DNA from: Bdellovibrio sp.
GTDB taxonomy: Bacteria > Bdellovibrionota > Bdellovibrionia > Bdellovibrionales > Bdellovibrionaceae
Direction: 5' to 3'
Length of the DNA: 16,045 nt
Assembly (NCBI GenBank): GCA_017745015.1
Contig: JAGIAF010000042.1
Location: forward strand, 1 to 16,045
Below are positions 1 through 8,626 of the stretch, in pieces (position 1 is the first letter of the stretch; the number at the start of each line of letters is the position of its first letter). A program made the translations under genes and the position numbers. The notes below the pieces were generated by a model, which saw nothing but the letters and a program-made list of their open reading frames with translations, was not told the DNA's origin and made no database searches.

Positions 1-3000
1 AGGGTTCACCCACGCAAGGCCACGTGAATCAATCAAGAAGATGCGACCGTCATCAAGAACTGCCAAGGAGTTGGTTCCTGATGGTTGAAGAATAGCGGAC
101 TTCGCACTGGCACCCAAACCCAAGTCTGTATTACCTGCCAGGAAGTTAATCGAGCCAGAGTTTAACGGGTTACTTGTGATGCTTGTTGTGAAGCCCAGCG
201 CATCAGTTACTTTGAGTTTTAATCTAAAGTAAGTTCCGACAGGTGCATTTACAACAGCACACCCCGTAAATCCAGCAGTCACAGTACAAGAACCGTTAGC
301 CGCGTTAGTCAGACCGGAAGCTACCGCTCCCGCCTCTGTGGCATCGTCTGTCATATAGACGACTTTAATTGGAGATGCAGAAAGTCCTGCACTGCTTGAA
401 ATATTCCATTTCAAATAAATCGGAGAACCGGAAGTTGCTTTAAGATCATTTCCTGATGGAGGATTCGCTGGAGCATCTGTCGCCGTTAATTGAATGGCGT
501 TTACGATTGGAGGCGTTGGCGAGTTATAGACAACACTGCCTCTGTCAACTCCCAGAGCTGCGTGGTTTACAGAGATATTTCCAACCGCATCCATCAACCA
601 AATATAAACCGGGAAAGTTCCAGATACCAAACCTACGTTAAAATAGATATTCGATGTACTCAAATTTTTCGATGCTGTCAGACCGTATGAGGATACCGTG
701 ACCCAACAACTACTTGCAGACGTAGGAGCCGTGTTCGACGTCATCATACAGATTTTCGCGATATTTGTTAGTGAGTCGTTCGCGGCAAATCCAACACGCA
801 CGTTATTATTGGCTGTGGAAGCCAAGCCATCATTCAGAGTGAAAGTTGACAAAACTGGCGCTGATGAATCCACCACAAAAGTACCAGAAGTCACAGTCGT
901 CGAGTTGCCAGCAGCATCTGTTAGCGTCACGCGCACACGAGCACTTGCTGTATCTAATGACGGAACATTTACAGTACTAAGAGAATAAGCCTTAGCTGCG
1001 TTCGTCCCCGCTGTTGCCGCCGCTGTTCCAAAAGAGCTCCAAGCAGATCCATCATAAAGCTCAATACTAAAAGAAGTGCTCGTTGCAACATTGGCCTCTG
1101 TCGCAACCCAGTTAATACCAAGAGCAGCACCACCGCGAGTCGCCACAGGAGTTGTCAACGTGATGGTCGGCGCCGTCGCATCTTTAATAATAGTCTTAGA
1201 AGCAGAAGATCCCACATTGCCAGCAGCATCCGTTTGGCTAGCAGAAAGTGTGTATGTAGCATCAACTAATGAAGTCAGGTTTAAAGTCGCTGACCATGTG
1301 CCACCAGAGCATGAAGCCGGTGTGACTGAAAGTCCCGCAATGTTCACAACACTGCCATTTTCACTGCAAGTCCCTGAGATCACGTAAGATCCCAAAGAAC
1401 CTACAGGAACGACAGTTCCACTTGCTGAAGGTGATGTAATGGCAACAACGGGTGTCACCGTATCCGTCGTCCAACTGTAAGATACTATAGCACTTTGATT
1501 GCCAGCGGTATCGGTAGCGTAAACCGCAAAGGTATGAACGCCATCACTCAATGAAGTGAACGTCACGCCACTGGTACAAGCCGCATAAGAGCCAGAATCA
1601 AGTTTACATTGATAGCCAGCGACACTGCCACCACCATTATCGGACCCGACAAAGGCAAATGTTGCAGCCGCTGAATTCCAATTTGCAAGAGGCTTACTTG
1701 TAAGTGTCACCACTGGCGGAGTAACGTCAATCGTCCAAGTATAAGATGCCGTGCTTGACGAATTGCCTGCAGTATCAACCGAGTGAACTTCAAATGTATG
1801 TACTCCACCGGCCAATGAGCTATAGGAAACACCCGAGACACATGAGTCAGGTGTGCTGCCATCAAGACTGCAATAGCTTCCCGCAAGGCTTCCGCCTCCT
1901 GAATCAACTGAACTGAATGTGAACGCCGCTGTAGTTGCATTTGTCAATAAGTCCGGAGTCGTTAACAATGTCATGGTCGGCGCTGTTAAATCCACAACCC
2001 ATGAATAAGAGCTCACCGCACTGGTGTTGCCAGCAGTATCGGTAACTTTAACGTTAAAAGTATGTGTGCCTTGAGTTAGGCCACTCAAATCTCTTGGGCT
2101 TGAACATTGCGTGAATGCGGCCCCATCAAGCTGACAGTAAAATGAATCAATACTGCCGCCGCCCGTATCCACACCATCAAATTTAAACTGTGCTGTGGAA
2201 AGATTCGTCAACGCATTCGGCTTATCGGTAATCGTCAACGTCGGAGCTGTTGTATCAACCACCCATGTGTAAGTGGTTGGAGTACTGATATTGGAATTAT
2301 TATCTATAGAACGCACACCAAAAGTTTGCGTGCCTTGCACAAAAGAAGTGTAGTTTTTCGGCGACGTACATGAAGTCCACGCGCTGCCATTAATTTGACA
2401 TTGATATCCTGTGATCGATCCACCAGCTGGAGCCGTCGCTGAGAAGGCAAAGGTCGCAGACGTTTCATTCGTAATGCTATCAGGATACAATGATAGAGAA
2501 GCCATCGGAGTGCTTGAATCTACTGTCCAAGAATATGTAGCAGCATTACCAATATTACCTGCAGTATCGGTAGCACGAACCTGGAATGTATGTACTCCAT
2601 CGGCGAGCGCTGAATACGATTTGCCTGTTGTACAAGCCCCATAGGAGGCACCATCCAAAGAACATTCAAATCCCGCAATATTTCCCCCGCCGGTATCACT
2701 ACCCACAAAGCCGAAGGTCGCGGTCAATGCATTCGTTAGCGCGGAAGGTTTCGAAGTCAAAGTCGTTGTTGGAGGTGTTGTATCAATTGTCCAAGAGAAC
2801 GTTTGCACAGCCGACACGTTACCCGCACCGTCGTAAGCGCGAGCTTTAAATGTGTGCGATCCTGCCGCCAAAACATAGCTCGAAATAGCTGTGCATGCAG
2901 CATAGGCACCACCATCAACACTGCATTGATAGCTCGCAACACCAGAACCACCACTGTCTGTTGCTGACAATGTGAAGCTGGCAGATAAAGAATTCGTCAG

Positions 3001-4569
3001 GCTATTAGGACCTGCCAAAAGAAGAACTGGAGCCGTCAGATCGATGTGCCATACTTTCGAGTCCGGAACGGATGTATTGCCCGCAGTATCCACCGCTCGT
3101 ACATAGACTGTATGATTACCTTCAACTAAACCTGTATAGGCCACGGGACTCGAGCATAATGCCCATGCACCAGAGTCCATCTTACATTCAAAATGATCAA
3201 TAGCACCGACACCGTCATCACCCGCAAAGGCAAAGCTTTGTGAATTAAGACGACTTTGTGCTAAAGGCTGTGTCGTGATGGAAACAGTTGGAGCTGTCGT
3301 ATCCAAGGTAAAATTAAGCGTTGTTGGCATCTGAGAAATAACACCAGCGGAGTCCTGAGCCCAAAGATAAAGGGCCTTAGTTCCATCCCCAGCAGAGGTC
3401 AAAGTATAGCTCAAAGCCTGAGAATTGTTTTGAGTGCAGGTAATCGGGAATGACTCCCCTGCTGTTGGCACTGTTGGATTTTCATTCAATAACAAATTCT
3501 TAAATGTATCACAGTTCGCTTTCGAAGCCCCTGTATTCAAAGTCACCGTCAAAGCTCTTGTATTAATCGGGAGACCGTTGCTCACGGACGGAGCTGTGAT
3601 CATGAATGTCGGTGGTTGCGGCAGAACATTATTCGCGATTTCAATTTGCGATGTCAGAATATAGGTCTCTCGGGTTAAATCTACTCCCCCGCTGCCGTCA
3701 TTTCGGCCGACAGTCAAAGTGAGCGTGTGATGACCTTGTGAGTCTCCAGAAGCCACATAGTCCAAGTTCGATGTTGTACCAATAACTCTGCCATCCAAAG
3801 CCCATTGATAAATAATGTTATAGGAACTTGACCAATGCACCGCCTGAGCGTTCATATTCACAGATATTTTTTCTTGAGCCGCTGTCGGCAAACTTGAAGA
3901 AAGAACTACCGGAGCAGCATTCAACAATGTCTCTGCAGAAAATCCGAACAAGTTGGTGAACCGATCGCTGGCATCAGAGCTTGCAACTAATATATCATAT
4001 GCTTTCTGCATATCCGTGGCGCTGCTCAACACCGTCATCAATGCCGCAAGACTTTGCGGGTTGGTATTCATTGCTTTAAACAGGGCATTTTTTTGATTGG
4101 TATTAAGAATGAAGCCCAACAATGACGATGCCATAGTGACATCCTGATTCGCTCCTCCGGTAACGGGGCGGTAATAAATCGAAGAGTCACAACCACGTAC
4201 TTCAACGACCAATGTGGTGCCGGAGTAGTCTACAAGACCACTCGCCTGGCTTGAGAATTTAAATGTTCCCTCGTTATCGACCACGGATGTTTCAAGCGCT
4301 GGCTGAGCAAGCTCTCCAGCGACAGTCATCTTATAAAGGCGCGCTGTGGGTGCGGTGCAATCGGTTCCTGAAGATTGTATTGAAAATGAAGAAGCAGAAG
4401 AATAGCCAACAAGCTTTCCCGAAATGCTTGAAATTCCTAGAGAGGCGCCTTCAAATAGCTTAGCCTCCATAGAACAAGCAGAGATTGCCACCGCGAAAGC
4501 TGTTCCCAGAAGCAGCTTCAACGCCAAAGCAATTTGATTAGAAAACAGGTTACGTACAGAGTTTTTCAC
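1..4569 (-). CDS. Giant Ig-like repeat surface lipoprotein (C-terminus beyond window)
   Basis: The frame is open over 1523 codons from a GTG at 4569 to the left edge, so the C-terminus is missing. The N-terminus (MKNSVRN...) has a hydrophobic segment ending AISAC, a lipobox-like site with Cys at about residue 32, so a lipoprotein is likely. Residues ~45-140 resemble a carboxypeptidase-regulatory-like beta fold (ISGKLVGY). A short Ala/Leu-rich helical stretch and a PKD-like segment follow, then seven Ig-like repeats of 86-88 residues (see repeat entry), then three or more divergent Ig/Big-like domains. The last visible residues (SLAVLDDGRIFLIDS) look like a beta-propeller blade (NHL/TolB style), so a propeller may follow. 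An in-frame TAA lies two codons before the GTG, so translation cannot start further upstream; the ribosome-binding site is poor. The gene lies 166 bp after a five-gene envelope operon. A role as long surface adhesin or stalk is inferred from architecture alone. Confidence 0.85.
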   Translation of the reverse strand, partial: MKNSVRNLFSNQIALALKLLLGTAFAVAISACSMEAKLFEGASLGISSISGKLVGYSSASSFSIQSSGTDCTAPTARLYKMTVAGELAQPALETSVVDNEGTFKFSSQASGLVDYSGTTLVVEVRGCDSSIYYRPVTGGANQDVTMASSLLGFILNTNQKNALFKAMNTNPQSLAALMTVLSSATDMQKAYDILVASSDASDRFTNLFGFSAETLLNAAPVVLSSSLPTAAQEKISVNMNAQAVHWSSSYNIIYQWALDGRVIGTTSNLDYVASGDSQGHHTLTLTVGRNDGSGGVDLTRETYILTSQIEIANNVLPQPPTFMITAPSVSNGLPINTRALTVTLNTGASKANCDTFKNLLLNENPTVPTAGESFPITCTQNNSQALSYTLTSAGDGTKALYLWAQDSAGVISQMPTTLNFTLDTTAPTVSITTQPLAQSRLNSQSFAFAGDDGVGAIDHFECKMDSGAWALCSSPVAYTGLVEGNHTVYVRAVDTAGNTSVPDSKVWHIDLTAPVLLLAGPNSLTNSLSASFTLSATDSGGSGVASYQCSVDGGAYAACTAISSYVLAAGSHTFKARAYDGAGNVSAVQTFSWTIDTTPPTTTLTSKPSALTNALTATFGFVGSDTGGGNIAGFECSLDGASYGACTTGKSYSALADGVHTFQVRATDTAGNIGNAATYSWTVDSSTPMASLSLYPDSITNETSATFAFSATAPAGGSITGYQCQINGSAWTSCTSPKNYTSFVQGTQTFGVRSIDNNSNISTPTTYTWVVDTTAPTLTITDKPNALTNLSTAQFKFDGVDTGGGSIDSFYCQLDGAAFTQCSSPRDLSGLTQGTHTFNVKVTDTAGNTSAVSSYSWVVDLTAPTMTLLTTPDLLTNATTAAFTFSSVDSGGGSLAGSYCSLDGSTPDSCVSGVSYSSLAGGVHTFEVHSVDTAGNSSSTASYTWTIDVTPPVVTLTSKPLANWNSAAATFAFVGSDNGGGSVAGYQCKLDSGSYAACTSGVTFTSLSDGVHTFAVYATDTAGNQSAIVSYSWTTDTVTPVVAITSPSASGTVVPVGSLGSYVISGTCSENGSVVNIAGLSVTPASCSGGTWSATLNLTSLVDATYTLSASQTDAAGNVGSSASKTIIKDATAPTITLTTPVATRGGAALGINWVATEANVATSTSFSIELYDGSAWSSFGTAAATAGTNAAKAYSLSTVNVPSLDTASARVRVTLTDAAGNSTTVTSGTFVVDSSAPVLSTFTLNDGLASTANNNVRVGFAANDSLTNIAKICMMTSNTAPTSASSCWVTVSSYGLTASKNLSTSNIYFNVGLVSGTFPVYIWLMDAVGNISVNHAALGVDRGSVVYNSPTPPIVNAIQLTATDAPANPPSGNDLKATSGSPIYLKWNISSSAGLSASPIKVVYMTDDATEAGAVASGLTNAANGSCTVTAGFTGCAVVNAPVGTYFRLKLKVTDALGFTTSITSNPLNSGSINFLAGNTDLGLGASAKSAILQPSGTNSLAVLDDGRIFLIDSRGLAWVNP
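1471..3309 (-). repeat. Seven tandem Ig-like domain repeats (about 264 bp / 88 aa each)
   Basis: Measured from the conserved Trp codon of the YxWxxD motif, unit boundaries fall at 1471, 1735, 1999, 2263, 2527, 2791 and 3049, with the equivalent Phe at 3310. Five units are exactly 264 bp (88 residues); the two N-terminal ones are 258 and 261 bp. Each unit follows the pattern TP-x-VTLTSKP, SATFxFxGxDxGGG, Y/F-x-C-x9-C, GxHTFxVxAxDTAGN, YxWxxD. The two Cys in strict CX9C spacing occur in all seven units, suggesting one disulphide per domain in the periplasm or outside the cell. Units differ clearly at DNA level, so the array is old rather than freshly amplified. This is the repeat type usually annotated as bacterial Ig-like (Big) domain. 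Confidence 0.9.
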
Positions 4570-4705
4570 GATTAATTAATCGGAATTTCTTGCCCGTTTC
4601 ATAAAGAAATTTTCAAGATTTCTTAAAGAGATTGTCTCTCATAAACCGAAAATAAAAATGCCGTGAATACCGTATACCAAGTTGAGACGCCCTCTTGTAT
4701 TTAAA

Positions 4706-4722
4706 CGCATCTTCATAATGCG
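4706..4722 (-). terminator. Possible weak intrinsic terminator after the envelope operon
   Basis: On the minus strand, 13 nt after the stop of the small secreted protein, CGCAT and ATGCG can form a 5-bp stem with a 7-nt loop, followed by TTTAAAT. The stem is short and the T-run is interrupted, so read-through into the Ig-repeat gene is possible. A second AT-rich hairpin at 4604-4624 (AAGAAAT/ATTTCTT) lies closer to that gene. No convincing sigma70 promoter was seen in the 166-bp gap. Confidence 0.25.
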
Positions 4723-4735
4723 AGATTTAACAGAA

Positions 4736-5458
4736 CTATTTCGCCTTCTTGCATTTCTCCACAAAGCGATCAGGGATGCCATTGAGTTGACGAAGATCTA
4801 CGGTGCCATCCTTGTCCTTAAAGACTTTAAAATCGTCCATGCAAGTTCCTGGAGTTTGAAGTGCATAAAGAATTCCCGACAGGGACTTTTGCAACGCGGA
4901 ATTTACCTTCGAAACTTGCTCAAATGCAGGTGTCGCCGTACAAACCGTCTCACGATTCTTTCTGTAGCCCTCAAGTTCGTTACGGACAGCTCGAGTCTCT
5001 CGACGGTATTTATCATAAGCAATAGAAGAATCGTACTTCACTAGATCTGTAGATGCCGCTGCCGAGTCCAACTCATCAGATAACTTAATAACTTTCTTTT
5101 CGATCTCCATAAAAAGGTCATTCTTATAGCGACTGATTTCAGAAGACGAGGCTGTTTTTCTGAAGCTCTTTAGATTTGCAAAGCGCTCAGATTTCGCATC
5201 AATCTCAAATATTCTTTCATAACCGGCTTTACTTTTAACAGTGATATATCCGATGACACTCGCTTGATCGATAAACGTGCCGACATCGTCAGGCTTCATC
5301 ACAACACGGTCATCGTCCTTATTGACCCATTGGCAGTTCAAGCTAGTTCCCGAGCTACGAATCAGGCAATACAGCTCGGCTAGATCCGCTGGAGCCGCTG
5401 CAAATGCACTTTGACAAAAACCCACCAGTACAAGAAGCATAGTTATTCGCTTCACCAT
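4736..5458 (-). CDS. Small secreted protein of unknown function
   Basis: This encodes 240 residues with a clear Sec signal peptide (MVKRITMLLVLVGFCQSAFA, cleavage before APADL). The mature part has four Cys: two near the N-terminus (YCLIRSS..LNCQW) and others in VCTATP, GTCMDD and EKCKK, suggesting disulphides in the periplasm. The middle (about residues 95-170) is charged and helical with coiled-coil tendency (KKVIKLSDELD, YRRETRAVRNELEGYRK). I recognise no family. The start is well supported by GGGGGA eight bases before the ATG, lying inside the end of the upstream barrel gene with only 3 bp between the genes. It is the last tightly packed gene of the operon, so it probably works with the fibre and barrel proteins, perhaps as a periplasmic partner; that is inference. 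Confidence 0.75.
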   Translation of the reverse strand: MVKRITMLLVLVGFCQSAFAAAPADLAELYCLIRSSGTSLNCQWVNKDDDRVVMKPDDVGTFIDQASVIGYITVKSKAGYERIFEIDAKSERFANLKSFRKTASSSEISRYKNDLFMEIEKKVIKLSDELDSAAASTDLVKYDSSIAYDKYRRETRAVRNELEGYRKNRETVCTATPAFEQVSKVNSALQKSLSGILYALQTPGTCMDDFKVFKDKDGTVDLRQLNGIPDRFVEKCKKAK

Positions 5459-5461
5459 AAA

Positions 5462-6394
5462 TCATTTCCCCCAGGTCCATGTATGCTTCATTAAAAAAGC
5501 GAATGCCGATGTATGCGTGGACCAATTATCAACATAGCCACCTATCGCTCCGTGGACCCTTGCTTCGCGATAGCTATAGCCAATTCCCAGTGAGTAAAAA
5601 TTTAAGTTGTTCGCATTTTGAAAATTGAGTCCTACTTCGGCGCGAATCTTACTGTCAGAATCGACCCCCAAAGCCGTGCTCTGTCCCTGGCAAAGTCCAT
5701 ATAAGTATTCAAAAGTAGAAGTGAAGGAGGTAAACGGTGCCACCACGTGCTCATAGCCGATACTCACTCCCAGAACCATGTCGCTGATAGCAGAAATCCC
5801 CAGGGATGCCGAAGACAAAAACTCCAGAGAAGGATAAGCATCCCATCCTGCAATACCGCCATAACAAAGTTTATTCATAGCATGAGACCCTATTGAGCAA
5901 TAAATAAAGCGTCCCAATATTGTTTCTACGTTTGCTGTAGACTGATTGACTTGATAGGTCCCCGCAGTCTGTCCCAGAACTCCAAATGACGAGTGACTGT
6001 ATTCTAAGTCTGCATAAAAATTTGGATTGACCAAGTAACGTGCGTTCACCATCAAGCTTTCATACGATGTCACCGAAAAATTCATCGGCAAATCGTAGTA
6101 CTCCTGTTTGAAACCACTGCGTGTTGGAGCGAACGTGGCCCCAATTTGATAGCGCGGATAATTCACGTATCCTGTGTAAGGTTGAGAATTCTTGAGCATT
6201 CTAACCGGATCCACTTTAGACAGATCTTTACTATTACTGACCTTCAACTTCGTTTTTGTTTTTTCATCGGAAAAATCAGGAGATCCAAGAGCATTGAACT
6301 TATACTCAGGACGATCGCTTCCCTGCGCTCTCCCTAAGGACGTCGCCAAGAAAACAATCGTAAAAAGTAAAGACAATACCAGGCTTCCTTGCAT
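5462..6394 (-). CDS. Predicted outer-membrane beta-barrel protein
   Basis: This encodes 310 residues with a signal peptide (MQGSLVLSLLFTIVFLATSLGRAQG). After a polar N-terminal segment (~26-80) the rest alternates aromatic and polar residues typical of transmembrane beta-strands: YQIGATFAP, LMVNARYLV, FYADLEYSHSSFG, LGVSIGYEHVV, IRAEVGLNF, FYSLGIGYSY, FAFLMKHTWTW. The end (TWTWGK) is aromatic but does not finish exactly on F/W as classical BamA signals do. The ATG directly follows the TAG of the fibre gene (no gap), implying coupled translation. Its size would fit a barrel of about 10-12 strands. A role as membrane anchor or export partner of the neighbouring fibre is inferred from order only; no specific porin or transporter family is recognised. 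Confidence 0.7.
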   Translation of the reverse strand: MQGSLVLSLLFTIVFLATSLGRAQGSDRPEYKFNALGSPDFSDEKTKTKLKVSNSKDLSKVDPVRMLKNSQPYTGYVNYPRYQIGATFAPTRSGFKQEYYDLPMNFSVTSYESLMVNARYLVNPNFYADLEYSHSSFGVLGQTAGTYQVNQSTANVETILGRFIYCSIGSHAMNKLCYGGIAGWDAYPSLEFLSSASLGISAISDMVLGVSIGYEHVVAPFTSFTSTFEYLYGLCQGQSTALGVDSDSKIRAEVGLNFQNANNLNFYSLGIGYSYREARVHGAIGGYVDNWSTHTSAFAFLMKHTWTWGK

Positions 6395-7711
6395 CTATGG
6401 AGCCACCCACATGCAATACCAAGTTGCGGAGACTCCAGCAGCAGACAATACAATTGTGACAGTATTAGCCGCTGAAGCAAATGAAGACCACACCACAGTA
6501 GTTCCTTGCGAAGCGCTTGGCGAACAAAATACTGCGGTCCCAGTAGAAAGACCGGTGCAAGTTTTTGCATTAGCACCGGAAGTTCCGGCAAACGCCCCAA
6601 TAGTACATGCGCCCATCGATGCGACCGCCACGCCAGAACTACCAATTTTAATCTTACCTGAAGTTCCAGACTGAATCACAGTAGCTGATGCCGCACCCGT
6701 ATTTCCTACTGTTACAGTTCCTGTTCCTGACCCTCCAACTGTGACTGCTTGAGCACCCGAACTACCACCAATGGTAATACCGGCCGTTGAAGAACCGCCG
6801 CCAATGGTAATAGCTCCCGTTGAAGTTGAGCCCCCAATTGTCACTGCCCCTGTCGATGAGCCGCCACCAATAGTCGTAGTACCTGCTCCCGAGTTATTGA
6901 TTAAGGTGTTACCAACAATAGTCGAGGCACCTAATGTCGTTGTCCCTGTCACACCCAAAGTTCCACCTACAGTCGTTGCCCCCGTCACACCTAAAGTTCC
7001 ACCGACGGTTGCATTAGTCGTAATTGCCACCGCTGTTCCTGCAGCATTAAAAGTGGTGTTTTTAGAAAACGTGGTTGGCATGACGGCACTAACCAAAGTT
7101 CCCGTAGTAATGTTGGTCGCATTCAAAGAAGTAAGATTCGCACCGCTAGTAGCTGGCAAGGTCGTAGGAAAAACAGCAACTGGCAATGTTCCATTAAGGT
7201 TATCGGCGGTAACGTTGGTCAGCGCAGAACCATCCCACGCCGGCATCGTTCCTGTTGACGCCATCGACGTGCTCACGATGGATCCATTCACCACGGTACT
7301 TGCTTTATCTGCAAAAAGTGCCAAAGCGACCGGTGAGGCTTGCATATCAAAGCTCACTGGCAAGCCATCCACAGTTGCTTGGATATTAACGACCAATCCA
7401 CCGGCCGAGGCATTGGCGATCGTTGTGGAATCAATACTTCCCGAATAAGGCGAAGAAGAAGTCCCCGATAAACTCTGCGAAAAGAATCCGCCACTAACGG
7501 CCACAGATGCAGACTTTGTCCAAAAGTAGGTGCTGCCCGATCGAAGTGAGAAGGTCATGGCATAAGTGCCATCGCTCACCGCTGAACCTGATACTTTACG
7601 TAGGTATCCTTGGACGAATAGAGTATTCATATTCGGCGCAGCCGTAGCCGTTCCCAGCATGACTAGAGGCAATAAACCAAAAACGAATTTCCACAACTTC
7701 AAAACATTCAT
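6395..7711 (-). CDS. Mosaic-adhesive-trimer-like fibre protein with phage-fibre-like tip
   Basis: This encodes 438 residues. A signal peptide ends at ATAA (about residue 25). Residues 26-135 form an N-terminal domain (LFVQGYLRKVSG, DGTYAMTFSLRSG, SPVALALFADKAS) like those of Bdellovibrio proteins once called cell wall surface anchor family and now mosaic adhesive trimers. Residues 155-215 have phage-fibre style linkers (DNLNGTLP, NITTGTL). Residues 239-262 are two 12-residue repeats (TLGVTG-TT-G), and 280-345 are 10-12 residue TIGGGSSTGAV-like repeats, suggesting a trimeric beta shaft. The last ~70 residues carry four Cys (369, 385, 396, 433) and resemble C-terminal domains of phage fibres (VFCSPSA, VVWSSFASAANTVTI, ATWYCMWV). 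Composition is low-complexity Gly/Thr/Ser/Ala. It sits mid-operon, 12 bp after the lipoprotein gene. Secreted adhesin or prey-recognition fibre is the likely role; assembly is inferred. Confidence 0.75.
   Translation of the reverse strand: MNVLKLWKFVFGLLPLVMLGTATAAPNMNTLFVQGYLRKVSGSAVSDGTYAMTFSLRSGSTYFWTKSASVAVSGGFFSQSLSGTSSSPYSGSIDSTTIANASAGGLVVNIQATVDGLPVSFDMQASPVALALFADKASTVVNGSIVSTSMASTGTMPAWDGSALTNVTADNLNGTLPVAVFPTTLPATSGANLTSLNATNITTGTLVSAVMPTTFSKNTTFNAAGTAVAITTNATVGGTLGVTGATTVGGTLGVTGTTTLGASTIVGNTLINNSGAGTTTIGGGSSTGAVTIGGSTSTGAITIGGGSSTAGITIGGSSGAQAVTVGGSGTGTVTVGNTGAASATVIQSGTSGKIKIGSSGVAVASMGACTIGAFAGTSGANAKTCTGLSTGTAVFCSPSASQGTTVVWSSFASAANTVTIVLSAAGVSATWYCMWVAP
6677..6997 (-). repeat. 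Shaft repeats of the fibre gene (36-bp pair and ~33-bp units)
   Basis: At 6926-6997 two 36-bp units encode TLGVTGATTVGG and TLGVTGTTTLGA; GTCACACC recurs exactly 36 bp apart (plus-strand 6948 and 6984). At 6677-6874 about six units of mostly 33 bp encode T-I/V-G-G-x-S-x-T-G-A-V/I. Regular 11-12 residue periods with alternating hydrophobic residues and Gly turns are expected for a trimeric beta-solenoid or beta-prism shaft. The repeats are imperfect at DNA level but similar enough to permit slippage and length variation. Confidence 0.75.
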
Positions 7712-7723
7712 TCGCTACCACCA

Positions 7724-8626
7724 CTAAGGATTATTATACCTAGCGCCCACAGCCGCTGGCCCAATATTCAGTTGCACACCCTGATCCACAGCACGTCCGC
7801 TAAAACTATCCATGTTCATTATCATCGACGGTGCGCTATTCACCGGTCCGCCACTGAAACCAAAGGTTCCCCCAGAGGACAATGAGGATGCTAAAACCGT
7901 CGTCAACGAGATATAGCTGACGGAAAGTGTAGAGATACCCGAGGTGTTACCAACCTTATCTTTAACCGCAAACGAAAGGCTGCGTGTTTGACCTTCAGCT
8001 AACACTAAGTCCAAAGCAAAAGTTGTCGCCGTCGGATATGATATAGTTCCGCTTGTTGGATACTGCAACGACACGACACCTTCGCCATCAAACCAACTTC
8101 CGCTCACCCGAATATGACTATCACTGCAAACCCAGACGCCTGTCACAAGCTTGCATCCAGAAACCGTATTCATCTTAGGAGCCGTTGGTGCTCTTGTATC
8201 GATAACGATAACTTTTGAGGTCGTTAAACCCGGCAATACTCCACCATCGGCACGCAGCCCTTGCAGCTCCACCGTGTATTCATCACCAGTGGCATTCGAG
8301 GAGCTCGGGAAGAATTTATTCCAAATAAAAGTCCCTTGCGAACCGCAAGATGCTTCTTGGGCATCGACGGTATTATTAACGATCACTGAAATACGTCCCA
8401 CGCCCCGAGAACATCGTCCTGCGATGGCAAGGGCAGATGTATTTAAATAGATTTTTCCGGCGTTATCAGTAATCCAGGCGCTGCTGCTTTGACCTTGAAT
8501 CTTTTCAATCGTCATTGATGCCGTTGCGGGAGACCCGGGAGCTGCAGTTCCGAACGAAACTTCTCCGCCCGATTCCAGACAAGAGGTCAGCCACAAGCAT
8601 GAAAGAATCAAACCTAACCACTTCAT
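7724..8626 (-). CDS. Lipoprotein with an Ig-like segment
   Basis: I chose the ATG at 8626, giving 300 residues: MKWLGLILSCLWLTSC is then a compact lipoprotein signal with lipobox LTSC, and the ATG overlaps the TGA of the upstream gene as ATGA. An alternative ATG at 8650 would add eight residues before the signal. The mature protein has an N-terminal beta-rich region (MTIEKIQGQSSSAWITD, ISVIVNNTV), then an Ig-like stretch with TRAPTAPK and SFAVKDKVGNTSG, the same signature as the DTAGN motif of the giant protein downstream. Two further Cys sit in GCKLVTGVWVCSD. The C-terminal ~65 residues are Ser/Gly-rich and end in RYNNP. Placed between the coiled-coil protein and the fibre, it may tether or chaperone the fibre at the membrane; this is inference and no named family is recognised. 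Confidence 0.75.
   Translation of the reverse strand: MKWLGLILSCLWLTSCLESGGEVSFGTAAPGSPATASMTIEKIQGQSSSAWITDNAGKIYLNTSALAIAGRCSRGVGRISVIVNNTVDAQEASCGSQGTFIWNKFFPSSSNATGDEYTVELQGLRADGGVLPGLTTSKVIVIDTRAPTAPKMNTVSGCKLVTGVWVCSDSHIRVSGSWFDGEGVVSLQYPTSGTISYPTATTFALDLVLAEGQTRSLSFAVKDKVGNTSGISTLSVSYISLTTVLASSLSSGGTFGFSGGPVNSAPSMIMNMDSFSGRAVDQGVQLNIGPAAVGARYNNP

Noticed and set aside
1471..3309. Regular spacing that could suggest a CRISPR or other DNA repeat array
   Set aside because: The period is 258-264 bp, in frame, and conserved at protein rather than DNA level; it is a protein domain array.
6192..6674. Open frame of 160 codons on the plus strand across the fibre/barrel junction
   Set aside because: It is antisense to the ends of two well-supported genes, has no ribosome-binding site and no recognisable domain.
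6771..7448. Open frame of 225 codons on the plus strand, Pro/Val-rich
   Set aside because: It is the antisense of the Gly/Thr/Val repeats of the fibre gene; the low-complexity codons avoid stops on the other strand. The minus frame has signal peptide, domains and operon context.
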